From contig DHKO01000050.1 in NCBI GenBank assembly GCA_002404895.1, positions 1-64,000 of the forward strand: DNA of 64,000 bases, given 5' to 3'. This document shows positions 49,437 through 57,350 of this stretch, one piece after another. Below the pieces are notes generated by a model. That model ran no database searches. It was not told the origin of the DNA and saw only the letters and a program-made list of their open reading frames with translations. Numbering within the stretch: the stretch's first letter is position 1; each line of letters begins with the position of its first letter. The position numbers and the translations under genes are program-made. Origin of the DNA: Treponema sp. UBA4692. GTDB taxonomy: Bacteria > Spirochaetota > Spirochaetia > Treponematales > Treponemataceae.

Positions 49437-50834
49437 TCAATTCTGCATTTTAAAGCCGGCGTTGATTAAATTCATTATCTCGTAGAAATGCGGGAAGCTC
49501 ACCTTGCAGCACTCCGCATTCTTAACCGTTAAGCTTTCGCCGTCTGAAAGTCCAAGTCCGAGACAAGACAAAGCCATTGCCATTCTGTGGTCGTCGTAGC
49601 TTTCAACTTCGCCGCCGTGCAGCCTGAACTCGGGATTTTTCGCTCCGTCTTTTAGAACCGGCGAATGTCCATGAATCACAAGCGAGTCTTCATGCTCCTC
49701 AATTTCCGCGCCGAGTTTTTTAAGCTCGCAGGTCAAGGCAGAAAGCCTGTCGGTCTCTTTTCGCCTGCAAACTTCCGCATCCTCAATGACAGTTCTTCCT
49801 TCAATAAAACAGGCGACAGCCGAAAGCGCGCAGACCGCGTCAGGAAAATCTGAAATCTTAATGCGAAGCTCGCCGTTTGGAAGATTTTCTGTTGAAAGCC
49901 GTCCGATTCCGTCTTTTGCAAATTTTCCGCCCGAAACGTAAAGCTCTTGCTTTTCCTTGTTCCATTCAATGTCGGCTCCGACCTTTTTAAGAACATCGAC
50001 AATCGCGGAATCGCCCTGAGTTCCGCCGCCGTCAATATTTTCAATCGTGATTTTGCTGTCGGAAACCAAAGCCGCAATCAAAGGAAATGCCACGCCTTCC
50101 CAGTCGCTTGGAATTACGCAGTCAAAAGACTTCAAATCGTGTTTTGGCTCAACTTCAATCTCCTTGAAATCAGAAGAAATTCGGCAATTTACGCCGACTT
50201 TTTCAAGCCATTTCTGCGTCATCGTAAGGTAAGGAGTCTCTTTTGGATTTGTGAGAATTATTTTCAGCTTTGAATCAAGGAGGATTCCCGCCATCATCAG
50301 GCCTGAAATGTACTGGCTTGAAACTTCGCCCTCAGTCGTTACAGTTCCGGCTTTTAAAGGACCTGTAACCACAACCGGGCAGCCGTCCTTTCCGGGAATC
50401 GCAGTAAAACATTCCGCGCCGAGCTGCCTCAACGCCGCAAGAAGATGATTCACAGGCCGTTTTCTGATTGACTCGTCGCCTGTAAAAACGGAAGTTCCGC
50501 TGAAAATCGCCGCAATCGGAGTCAAAAAATAAAGAAGAGAGCCGGAATTTCCAACATTCACGACATCTACAGGCAGATGAAGCTTTTTTCCAGCTCCGTG
50601 AACAGTCCATTCAGTTCCAGGCTCGCCCTCAGTGCTTAAATTAAGGTCAACAACAGAACCTAGCAAAGGAACAGCAGCCGCTGTTGAAAGGCAGTCCGCG
50701 CTTGGAAGCGGATTCTTTATATGTGAAACGCCCTCCGCGAGAGACGCAAGCAGAAGCGCGCGGATTGTATGAGATTTAGAGCCGGGAACGAAAATCCGCC
50801 CCGAAAGGCTCGCTCTTGATGAAACAACATTCAT
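49437..50834 (-). CDS. aroA: 3-phosphoshikimate 1-carboxyvinyltransferase (EPSP synthase)
   Basis: Joins PEP to shikimate-3-phosphate in the aromatic amino-acid pathway. The 465-residue protein has both half-domains: PGSKSHTIRALLLASL, SSQYISGLMMAG, FTGDESIRKRPVNHLL, the catalytic DFPDAVCALS, CRRKETDRL and YDDHRMAMAL. One point is unusual: the PEP-binding loop normally GNAGT-x-x-R or GNSGTTIR reads GNSGSLLYF, so the conserved Arg is Tyr. The usual pattern at the start of the second half, PGDxSSAxF, is SDWEGVAF. The enzyme may be divergent but the catalytic acids are kept. No other aro gene is nearby. No good ribosome site is seen. Confidence 0.88.
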   Translation of the reverse strand: MNVVSSRASLSGRIFVPGSKSHTIRALLLASLAEGVSHIKNPLPSADCLSTAAAVPLLGSVVDLNLSTEGEPGTEWTVHGAGKKLHLPVDVVNVGNSGSLLYFLTPIAAIFSGTSVFTGDESIRKRPVNHLLAALRQLGAECFTAIPGKDGCPVVVTGPLKAGTVTTEGEVSSQYISGLMMAGILLDSKLKIILTNPKETPYLTMTQKWLEKVGVNCRISSDFKEIEVEPKHDLKSFDCVIPSDWEGVAFPLIAALVSDSKITIENIDGGGTQGDSAIVDVLKKVGADIEWNKEKQELYVSGGKFAKDGIGRLSTENLPNGELRIKISDFPDAVCALSAVACFIEGRTVIEDAEVCRRKETDRLSALTCELKKLGAEIEEHEDSLVIHGHSPVLKDGAKNPEFRLHGGEVESYDDHRMAMALSCLGLGLSDGESLTVKNAECCKVSFPHFYEIMNLINAGFKMQN

Positions 50835-50938
50835 AGCGCGATTCTACCATAATTCATTTCTATTTTCCATATTCGCGATTTTTGATATAGTCGGAAGCAA
50901 AACAACGATTCTTAGACGACTTTGAGGAGGGAGAAAAT

Positions 50939-52783
50939 ATGGCGCTTGACATTATCACAAACAGCAGCGAGACAAATCCAGACGTGCTTGAAAAAGCGTT
51001 TTTCGAATCTTTCCCGTCATTTTCAGACGAGGAAAAGGCAAAATTCGACAGCGCATGGAAATTTCTTCTTGAAAAGACCGACGGAATCTCGCGGAAATGC
51101 GGAAAACCTTATTATCTTCACCCTATGCGCGTGGCTTCCCTCCTTGCGGATAAAAATTTCGACATAGACTGCGTAATCTGCGGACTTCTGCACTCGATTT
51201 TTGAAGTCGAGGGCGTAAAAAAGGAAGAAGTCGAAAGCCTCTTCGGAACAACTGTAACAAAAATCGTCTCGGACACATCAAAAATCACAGGAATGAAGAT
51301 AAACGCGTCTACGATTCAGCAGGCGGACAACATCAGAAAAATGCTTTTCGCAATGATTGACGATGTACGCGTAATTTTTGTGAAGCTTGCCGACCGTCTC
51401 GACCGGATGAGAAACCTGAAATCCGTGGAAGAGAAAAAGCAGCGGCTGATTTCGGCGGAAGTTCTCGACATCTGGGCGCCGCTTGCCGACCGTCTCGGAA
51501 TGCAGAACGTAAAGAACGAGCTTGAAGACTTAAGCCTGAAATACTCCAATCCGAATGTTTTCCAGCAGATAAAGGCGATTGTCGCGCAGAAAAAAGACGA
51601 GCGCGCCGCCTATCTTGAAAAAGCCGTGAACGCAATCAAAAAAGAAGCGACAAAAGCCGGAATTGAAGTGACAATTTCAAGCCGGGCAAAGCACTTTTTT
51701 TCAATCTACAAGAAAATGCAGAAAAGAAACGTGCCTGCCTCAAAGCTCTATGACCTGCTCGCGCTCCGCGTAATCTGCCACACAAACGCGGAATGTTACA
51801 CTCTGATTGGAATTGTCCACGGGCTTTGGAAACCGATGGACGGAAGATTCAAGGACTACATCGCAATGCCGAAGGCGAACGGCTACCAGTCGCTCCATAC
51901 AACGGTCGTCTGCGAGGGAAAGCCGCTTGAGATTCAAATCAGAACCGACAAAATGCACAGCATGGCGGAATACGGCGTGGCCTCGCACTGGCTCTACAAA
52001 AAAGGAATGAACCACGACAAGGTTGACATCAACTCGCTTGGAATTTTCAACCAGCTGCAAAATCTTAAAAACGAGAATCTTTCAAACGAGAATTTCTTTT
52101 CCGAGCTGAAAAACGAGATTCTAGGCGACGAGATTTTTGTCTTCACGCCAAGAGGAGACGTGATTCAGCTTCCGGCAGGCGCGAACGCGATTGACTTTGC
52201 GTACAGCGTCCATTCGGCGGTGGGCGAGAAAATCGTTGGCGCAAAGGCCGACGGAAAAATCATTCCGATTACAACTCCGCTCAAAAACACGCAGATTGTC
52301 GAAATCATAACGAATCCGCAGGCTCACCCGACGGAAAATCAGCTGAAGCTTGTGCATACTTCAAAGGCGCGCCAAAAAATACACTCGTGGCTTGTTGCGA
52401 ACGACCCGACTTTTGTTGACAAGGCGGCTTTGGCTCAGCGCGCGGCGGACATTGCTGCCCACAACGACAAGTCAAAGCAGATTCAAGATGAAAAGCGCAG
52501 GAAGCACTCGAGAAAAGGCGAAGGCGAAATCAAGAATCCGCTTGAGAACTACACAGGAAAAATCATCGCGCAGAACACAAAAAATATGCTCTGCACGCTC
52601 GCAGGCTGCTGCTGCCCGAAGCCAGGCGACATAATCGTGGGCTACGTGAGCAAGAAAAAAGGAATTATGGTTCACAAGGCGACCTGTCTCACATTCCAGA
52701 GAATCCAGAACATTGAAAACAGAATGGTCGATGTGGAGTGGGAAAAACGGGAAGCCGCACCGAAAAAGGCGAAAACGGAATAA
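50939..52783 (+). CDS. RelA/SpoT homologue with degenerate hydrolase site and no ACT domain
   Basis: Synthesises (p)ppGpp in the stringent response. The 614-residue protein has HD (about 45-190), synthetase (about 240-370), TGS (about 395-460) and a short zinc-finger-like region (GCCCPKPGDIIVGY and VHKATC), but no C-terminal ACT domain, so it is about 120 residues shorter than usual. The synthetase looks intact: GRFKDYIAMPKANGYQSLHT and EIQIRT; the RFKD form is that of bifunctional Rel/SpoT. In the HD domain, LHPMRV keeps His61, but HD is HS (85-86), ED is EV (89-90), and the Asn of ADRLHNM is Arg (ADRLDRM, 151-157). The ribosome site GGAGGGAG is strong. Convergent with the metallophosphatase gene 20 bases on. 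Confidence 0.93.
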   Translation: MALDIITNSSETNPDVLEKAFFESFPSFSDEEKAKFDSAWKFLLEKTDGISRKCGKPYYLHPMRVASLLADKNFDIDCVICGLLHSIFEVEGVKKEEVESLFGTTVTKIVSDTSKITGMKINASTIQQADNIRKMLFAMIDDVRVIFVKLADRLDRMRNLKSVEEKKQRLISAEVLDIWAPLADRLGMQNVKNELEDLSLKYSNPNVFQQIKAIVAQKKDERAAYLEKAVNAIKKEATKAGIEVTISSRAKHFFSIYKKMQKRNVPASKLYDLLALRVICHTNAECYTLIGIVHGLWKPMDGRFKDYIAMPKANGYQSLHTTVVCEGKPLEIQIRTDKMHSMAEYGVASHWLYKKGMNHDKVDINSLGIFNQLQNLKNENLSNENFFSELKNEILGDEIFVFTPRGDVIQLPAGANAIDFAYSVHSAVGEKIVGAKADGKIIPITTPLKNTQIVEIITNPQAHPTENQLKLVHTSKARQKIHSWLVANDPTFVDKAALAQRAADIAAHNDKSKQIQDEKRRKHSRKGEGEIKNPLENYTGKIIAQNTKNMLCTLAGCCCPKPGDIIVGYVSKKKGIMVHKATCLTFQRIQNIENRMVDVEWEKREAAPKKAKTE

Positions 52784-52803
52784 ACGTCGAAGCGAACACG
52801 AAG

Positions 52804-53748
52804 CTAAAACTCAATCAGCTTTGTTGAGACGCTCGATGCACTTTCGTCCACTGTAACAAGGCGGAATGCGCCGTTCTTGAAAAGCGCGGAAGTGTTCACC
52901 TGCGAGAAGCTGCCAAATCCGTGCTCAAAAACCGTGTGAACGTGTCCGCCGAAAAGAGCTTTCACGTTGTTCTTCGCAAAAAGCGAGAGAAGATAGTTTC
53001 GCTCGGCTGTATCTTCAAGAGCCATAAAAGGAACGTTGTCGCTGTAAAAAGGATAATGCGAGAAAACCATTTTCGGATTCGGGTCTGATTTAAGCAATTT
53101 CTCAAAAGCGTCCAGCTGGTCAGTTCCAAACGCGCCGTTTCCAGTGTCAACAAAGTAAAAACTGAACGGCGACAAAGCTGAATCGGCTGAGCCGGAGGAA
53201 AGCGAAAAATAATACGATGACTTGTAAGGATAAATCGTCTTTTTCCAGTCTGTCCAGCCGTTGTTATAAAGGTCGTGGTTTCCAAGAATCGTGTAAATCT
53301 TAAAATCTTCTTTTGCGCTCACAACATTTTTTTCAAGTGCAAGTTTTCTGATTTTTTCAATATAGGAATTGTATTCATTACATTCAGACAAATGCCCGCC
53401 GTCGGCTGTGTCGCCCAAGTTTACTATGAATCTCGGGATTTTTGTCTTGTCGCCGCTTTCAAAAAGCGAAGAAATCTTGTCAATAAAATCGTTCATTTTT
53501 GAAGAATGAACATCGCTTGCTCCAATGTGAACGTCCGTCACAACGATAAAGCTGTATTTTCCGCCCAAGTCCAAACCGGAAGAAAGGACAGTTTCGCCGC
53601 TCAAGTCTGAAAATCCGCTGAAACGCTCGTCAACATCGTCCTCGCCGAACAAAAGCTGGTAAAATCCGTAGTTCGCGCATGAAGAAAAAGCAAGAGAAAT
53701 CAAAAACAAAATTGAAATCAAAGTTAAAAGTCTTCTAAATCTTCTCAA
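52804..53748 (-). CDS. Metallophosphoesterase lipoprotein
   Basis: The 314-residue protein has an N-terminal basic segment, a hydrophobic signal and lipobox SLAFSSC, then a calcineurin-like fold with TDVHIGA, NLGDTADGG, ILGNHDLYN, SHYPFYS and GGHVHTVF. Such proteins hydrolyse phosphate esters; the substrate is unknown. The TTG at 53748 overlaps the stop of the upstream gene as TTGA and has GCGAGG 8 bases before it, so translational coupling is likely; the ATG at 53775 would need a longer overlap and adds a charged leader. It is the second gene of a pair with the barrel protein. Confidence 0.85.
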   Translation of the reverse strand: MRRFRRLLTLISILFLISLAFSSCANYGFYQLLFGEDDVDERFSGFSDLSGETVLSSGLDLGGKYSFIVVTDVHIGASDVHSSKMNDFIDKISSLFESGDKTKIPRFIVNLGDTADGGHLSECNEYNSYIEKIRKLALEKNVVSAKEDFKIYTILGNHDLYNNGWTDWKKTIYPYKSSYYFSLSSGSADSALSPFSFYFVDTGNGAFGTDQLDAFEKLLKSDPNPKMVFSHYPFYSDNVPFMALEDTAERNYLLSLFAKNNVKALFGGHVHTVFEHGFGSFSQVNTSALFKNGAFRLVTVDESASSVSTKLIEF

Positions 53749-54572
53749 AATGAAAACCTCGCTTTCAAATTCCATTCGTAACGGTCGATGTAAGGAGCCA
53801 CAACAAACTGGTCGCGCAGGCGCAAGCCAAAATCAGAAGAAATTCTGAATCCGTTCTTGAAATTCCATGCGAATCCCAGAGAATAAAGCGGCGTGAACGC
53901 AAGCGGATAGCGGTAAAGAGTGTGCGAGACTATTGAACCGTAAATTTCCGCGCCAGAGTCAAAGTAATAATTCAAGGAGACAGAGCCGCTCAAAGTAAAA
54001 TCCCAGAGAAAATCGCGGTCAACAGCGTCAATTCTCGCAAACTTCAAGCCTGAGCCTAAATTAGCAAGAAATACAAAACGATTTTTTAACGCAAGGCGAA
54101 AAACGCCTTCAAGATAAATGTCGTGCTCAGAATACAAATTGTAGTAACGCTGAAAATGATAGATAAATTCCGCGCCGAAGCCGATTTTTTGGGACTCAGT
54201 CTCCTGGTTCATCCGCGGAATAAAATAAGTTCCGAGCGTTGTAAAGTCAAAAATCTTGTCGGAAAACTGAACGGAAGCAAGAGACTTGAAATTTGGGCTA
54301 AAGCCCGGATAAACATTTCGTGCAACGCCGGAAGAATTTTCTGAATCGTGATTTTGAACGGAATCCAAAACATTATCCGAAGACGATTCTGAACCGAAAC
54401 TTTCGTTTTTTTCCTCGATTCCGTAAGTGAAGTTAAAAGGATTGAATTCGCACTCCACATTTTTTGCCGCGACATAGCCAGTGCCAGCCTCGACAAACTG
54501 CGAAACGCGCGGAAAAGCGAAGCAAAATCCGCAGGAGAAAATCAAACCGAAAAGCAAAAAAATTCTCTTCAT
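53745..54572 (-). CDS. Predicted outer-membrane beta-barrel protein
   Basis: The 275-residue protein has a signal peptide (MKRIFLLFGLIFSCGFCFA) and alternating beta-strand sequence from about 100 to the end, closing with LKARFSF, the terminal aromatic residue typical of outer-membrane barrels. Residues about 55-80 are a Ser/Asn/Asp-rich insert. I do not recognise a named family. It precedes and overlaps the metallophosphatase lipoprotein gene, so both may act in the same envelope compartment. A repeat element lies just upstream. Confidence 0.65.
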   Translation of the reverse strand: MKRIFLLFGLIFSCGFCFAFPRVSQFVEAGTGYVAAKNVECEFNPFNFTYGIEEKNESFGSESSSDNVLDSVQNHDSENSSGVARNVYPGFSPNFKSLASVQFSDKIFDFTTLGTYFIPRMNQETESQKIGFGAEFIYHFQRYYNLYSEHDIYLEGVFRLALKNRFVFLANLGSGLKFARIDAVDRDFLWDFTLSGSVSLNYYFDSGAEIYGSIVSHTLYRYPLAFTPLYSLGFAWNFKNGFRISSDFGLRLRDQFVVAPYIDRYEWNLKARFSF

Positions 54573-54620
54573 TTCAATTCCTCAATTTCAGCTCTAAAAA
54601 AGCAGACGCTTAAACAAAAT

Positions 54621-54735
54621 GCCACGCCGGATGCGAAAGGCTTTAGTTACCGCAAGGTAATGAGCGTTAGCGAACCTGGAGCAGCCGGGCTTGTAACCAG
54701 CAAAAAGCGATGTTTTCAAACACTGGCTGCTCAAG
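54621..54735. repeat. Structured intergenic repeat, GCGTTAGCGAACCTGGAGC type
   Basis: Contains the hairpin TTACC-GCAA-GGTAA, then GAGCGTTAGCGAACCTGGAG, CAGCAAAAAGCGATGTTTTC and GGCTGCTC. Part of it recurs, diverged, in the leader at 14080-14250. No coding frame. Confidence 0.5.
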
Positions 54736-54759
54736 GAAAACTCCGTCCAAAATCAGAAA

Positions 54760-56292
54760 TTATCTTCCTGTGTCGCGGATTTTCCCTTCAATAAAATCCG
54801 GGTCTTTTATTCTGACCAGAGTTCCCTCTTCGATTTCAAGCGGCGTGTAGATTGCGCAGTCGTGGTCGGCGTTTACCCAGCCGAGCTTCTCGCCGTTTTT
54901 CGGATTTATGAACTCGTACTCGTCGCCATGGACTTTTCTGCTCAGGATTGTCGGCGAGACAAATTCAAGCTCGCTTCCAGAATCGACTTTGTTGAGCGGA
55001 TTGTAAAGATAGATTTTCCAGCCCTCGTGAGGCTCCACAGTGCGCACAACTTTTTCAGGATGATTTTTCTCGTCGAGAAGAACCGCCTTTCGCGCGTCTG
55101 GATGCATTGCGTCAAGCTCCGCCTTGCGTTTTTCAACAAGGTCTTTTCCCATTTTAAGGATTTTCTGAGTTTCGCTTTCGTCAAATTTCTTTTCGACAGT
55201 GGCAGCAAGAATGTAAGGAGAATCGCTTGCGCCGATTGTCGTCTTGTCTGCGTTTCCACGGTTGTAATAAAAGCCTGTTGTGCTTTCGCGGTGCGCAACC
55301 TCGTTTATCGAAGCGATGAACGGAGCGGCTTCCTCTTTTGTGATTTTTCCCTCGAGAGCGTCAATCGCTTTTCTGTACGCGCGCGCGACCATCGCAACGT
55401 AGTAAATCGACTTCATTCTGCCCTCGACTTTCAGAGCGTCAACTCCAGCTTTTTTCATATCGGCGATGTGATCAATCATGCACAAGTCTTTTGATGACAA
55501 AACCGCAGTGAAATCGTCGCCTTCAAAAACCGGGAAAAGCTCTCCCGGCCGCTGCTTTTCCTGCAAACGCAAAATTCCAGACTCGGCGATTATTTTCGCG
55601 TCGGCTGGAGTAAGCTTTCCGCCGTTCTCGTTAAGCTCTTTCAGGCGGCTTGAAGCCTCGCTTGCTTTTCCGAATGATTTTTCAACGCCCAAGTCGTATT
55701 CCCAGCGGCAAGGCTGCGAGCAAAATCCGCTCTGCGCGCTTCGGCCTGTGAGATACGCGCTCATCAGACATCTTCCGGAATAGGCGATGCACATTGCGCC
55801 GTGCGCGAAACATTCAATCTCAATGTCAGGATTCGCGTCTTTTATCTCCCTGATTTCGTCAAGAGAAACCTCTCGTCCGAGAACAACGCGCTTGAATCCT
55901 AATTTCGAGTACATTTTTACAGCCTCGCGGTTCATGCAAGAAGCCTGGGTTGAAAGATGAAGATGCGCAGCAGGAAATTCCTTTTGAAGAAGAGGAACCA
56001 TTCCCAAATCCTGAACGATAAACGCGTCAATCGGATAAAGCTTGAAATAGTCGAGATTCTGCATAAACATCTCGATGTCATGGTTGTGAAAAGCAATGTT
56101 CAGCGCGCAAAAAAGCCTTTTTTGCGGATATTTTTTCTTCAATTCGATAACGCGCTTGTATTCATCATCATAAAAATTGTCGGCCTTGATTCTAAGCGAA
56201 AAACGCTTTAAGCCGATGTAAGCAGTGTCAGCTCCGTAATTGTACGCGTAAGCCAATTTATCGATATTTCCTGCCGGGCAAACCAATTCCAT
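54760..56292 (-). CDS. U32-family tRNA/rRNA hydroxylation protein (TrhP/RlhA-like)
   Basis: The 510-residue protein has the U32 signature ECFAHGAMCIAYSGRCLMS (about 160-179), with Cys168, 175, 191 and 195 as candidates for an iron-sulfur cluster, and the start MELVCPAGNIDKLAYAYNYG. Long U32 proteins of this type are TrhP- or RlhA-like RNA hydroxylation factors; older annotation calls them peptidase or collagenase. Which of these it is cannot be told here. The ribosome site GGAG lies 8 bases before the ATG. The gene follows the alpha/beta hydrolase by 24 bases and is probably in its operon. Confidence 0.88.
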   Translation of the reverse strand: MELVCPAGNIDKLAYAYNYGADTAYIGLKRFSLRIKADNFYDDEYKRVIELKKKYPQKRLFCALNIAFHNHDIEMFMQNLDYFKLYPIDAFIVQDLGMVPLLQKEFPAAHLHLSTQASCMNREAVKMYSKLGFKRVVLGREVSLDEIREIKDANPDIEIECFAHGAMCIAYSGRCLMSAYLTGRSAQSGFCSQPCRWEYDLGVEKSFGKASEASSRLKELNENGGKLTPADAKIIAESGILRLQEKQRPGELFPVFEGDDFTAVLSSKDLCMIDHIADMKKAGVDALKVEGRMKSIYYVAMVARAYRKAIDALEGKITKEEAAPFIASINEVAHRESTTGFYYNRGNADKTTIGASDSPYILAATVEKKFDESETQKILKMGKDLVEKRKAELDAMHPDARKAVLLDEKNHPEKVVRTVEPHEGWKIYLYNPLNKVDSGSELEFVSPTILSRKVHGDEYEFINPKNGEKLGWVNADHDCAIYTPLEIEEGTLVRIKDPDFIEGKIRDTGR

Positions 56293-56316
56293 AAAAAACT
56301 CCGTTATTCTTTAATT

Positions 56317-57279
56317 TTACTCAGATTCTTCATCTTTTTGCGTTGTGAACATTTTTCCGATTTTTTCCACCGCAAGATGAGATTCTTTCAAGAAGTCGTC
56401 CGCAAGCTGAAAAAGCGGCATCATATTTTTCCAGACATCAAGCTCGCATTTTACGCCGTTGTTTTTGAGCATATCGGAAAAGACAACGTAGTCGTCAAAA
56501 AAAATCTCTTTTTCGCCGCACTGGATAAAAATATCGGGAAGATGCGAAATCATCTCGCGCGAAGCCTTCAGCGGCGAGACAAGCGGATTTTTCCAATTTT
56601 CCTGATAAGTGTAATTTTCCGCGCAAAGCCTGACAGACTCAGCCGTAAAAACCTCGTCGCTTGCCTTTTTCTCAGAAAACATCTCGTCGTCCTCTGCAAT
56701 ATTCAGCCACGGGCTAAAAAGCACGATTTTCTTAATAGAAGATTTTATTTTCTCGTCAAACTGAAAAGCCATCGCAAGCGCAATAGAAGCTCCAGTTGAA
56801 TCCGCCGCGATTATGATTTCAGGCTCTTTTTTCAAGTCCTCGTCCTGCTCAAGAGAAAGCGAAACGCTCATTTGCGCATAAAGATGGCGGAAAGCCGACT
56901 GGACATCTTCAATTGCATTAGGAAAAGGAAAAGCCGGAGCAAGCCGGAATTCAGGAAGAATGACTTTAGCGGCGCAGGCGTTTCCAAGAGATGCGGCGAA
57001 CGGCCGGTAAGATTTCCGCGAGCCGGCGACAAAAGAGCCTCCGTGAATGTAGAAAACAGCGCGGTTCACAGCGTAAATTTCAGGATAAAGAACATCGCAT
57101 TTGATTTTTCCGTATTCTTTTTCCTCGCACTCGACATTATTTGGAAGATAAACCGAAGAAAAAGTGTCGTCAATTTTCTGCCTGAATGAATCGATTTCTG
57201 ATTTTGGGGACAGCAGAAAGGCTTTCAGTTTTTTGACAGCGTTCTGCCTGTCTTTCGGCCGGTCTTTAGAAGAATTCAT
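56317..57279 (-). CDS. Alpha/beta hydrolase fold protein, HSL-like, missing the usual catalytic His
   Basis: The 320-residue protein has the hormone-sensitive-lipase pattern: FYIHGGSFVAGS (oxyanion loop, about 77-88), EFRLAPAFPFPNAIEDV, the nucleophile elbow ADSTGAS (Ser161, with Ala in the first position instead of Gly), and an acid region IQCGEKEIFFDD. The third triad member, normally in a WHxF-type motif, is replaced: the equivalent sequence reads MMPLFQL. It may be inactive, use another His, or have a different role. The first gene of an operon with the U32 gene, divergent from metA across 71 bases. Confidence 0.8.
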   Translation of the reverse strand: MNSSKDRPKDRQNAVKKLKAFLLSPKSEIDSFRQKIDDTFSSVYLPNNVECEEKEYGKIKCDVLYPEIYAVNRAVFYIHGGSFVAGSRKSYRPFAASLGNACAAKVILPEFRLAPAFPFPNAIEDVQSAFRHLYAQMSVSLSLEQDEDLKKEPEIIIAADSTGASIALAMAFQFDEKIKSSIKKIVLFSPWLNIAEDDEMFSEKKASDEVFTAESVRLCAENYTYQENWKNPLVSPLKASREMISHLPDIFIQCGEKEIFFDDYVVFSDMLKNNGVKCELDVWKNMMPLFQLADDFLKESHLAVEKIGKMFTTQKDEESE

Positions 57280-57287
57280 ATTTTTAG

Positions 57288-57322
57288 AACTATAGTAAAT
57301 TTCGCCAAATTTTGCTATAGTT
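57288..57322. promoter_or_regulatory. Inverted repeat with two -10-like boxes between metA and the hydrolase gene
   Basis: AACTATAG (57288-57295) and CTATAGTT (57315-57322) are exact inverted copies, each containing TATAGT pointing outward toward its gene. The symmetry suggests paired divergent promoters or an operator controlling both. Confidence 0.45.
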
Positions 57323-57350
57323 GCGTATTTATTGGTAAAAGAGGTGCGTT

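Noticed and set aside
57280..57350. SAM riboswitch before metA
   Set aside because: The gap is 71 bases and contains only the inverted repeat and a ribosome site; there is no space for a riboswitch plus switch hairpin.
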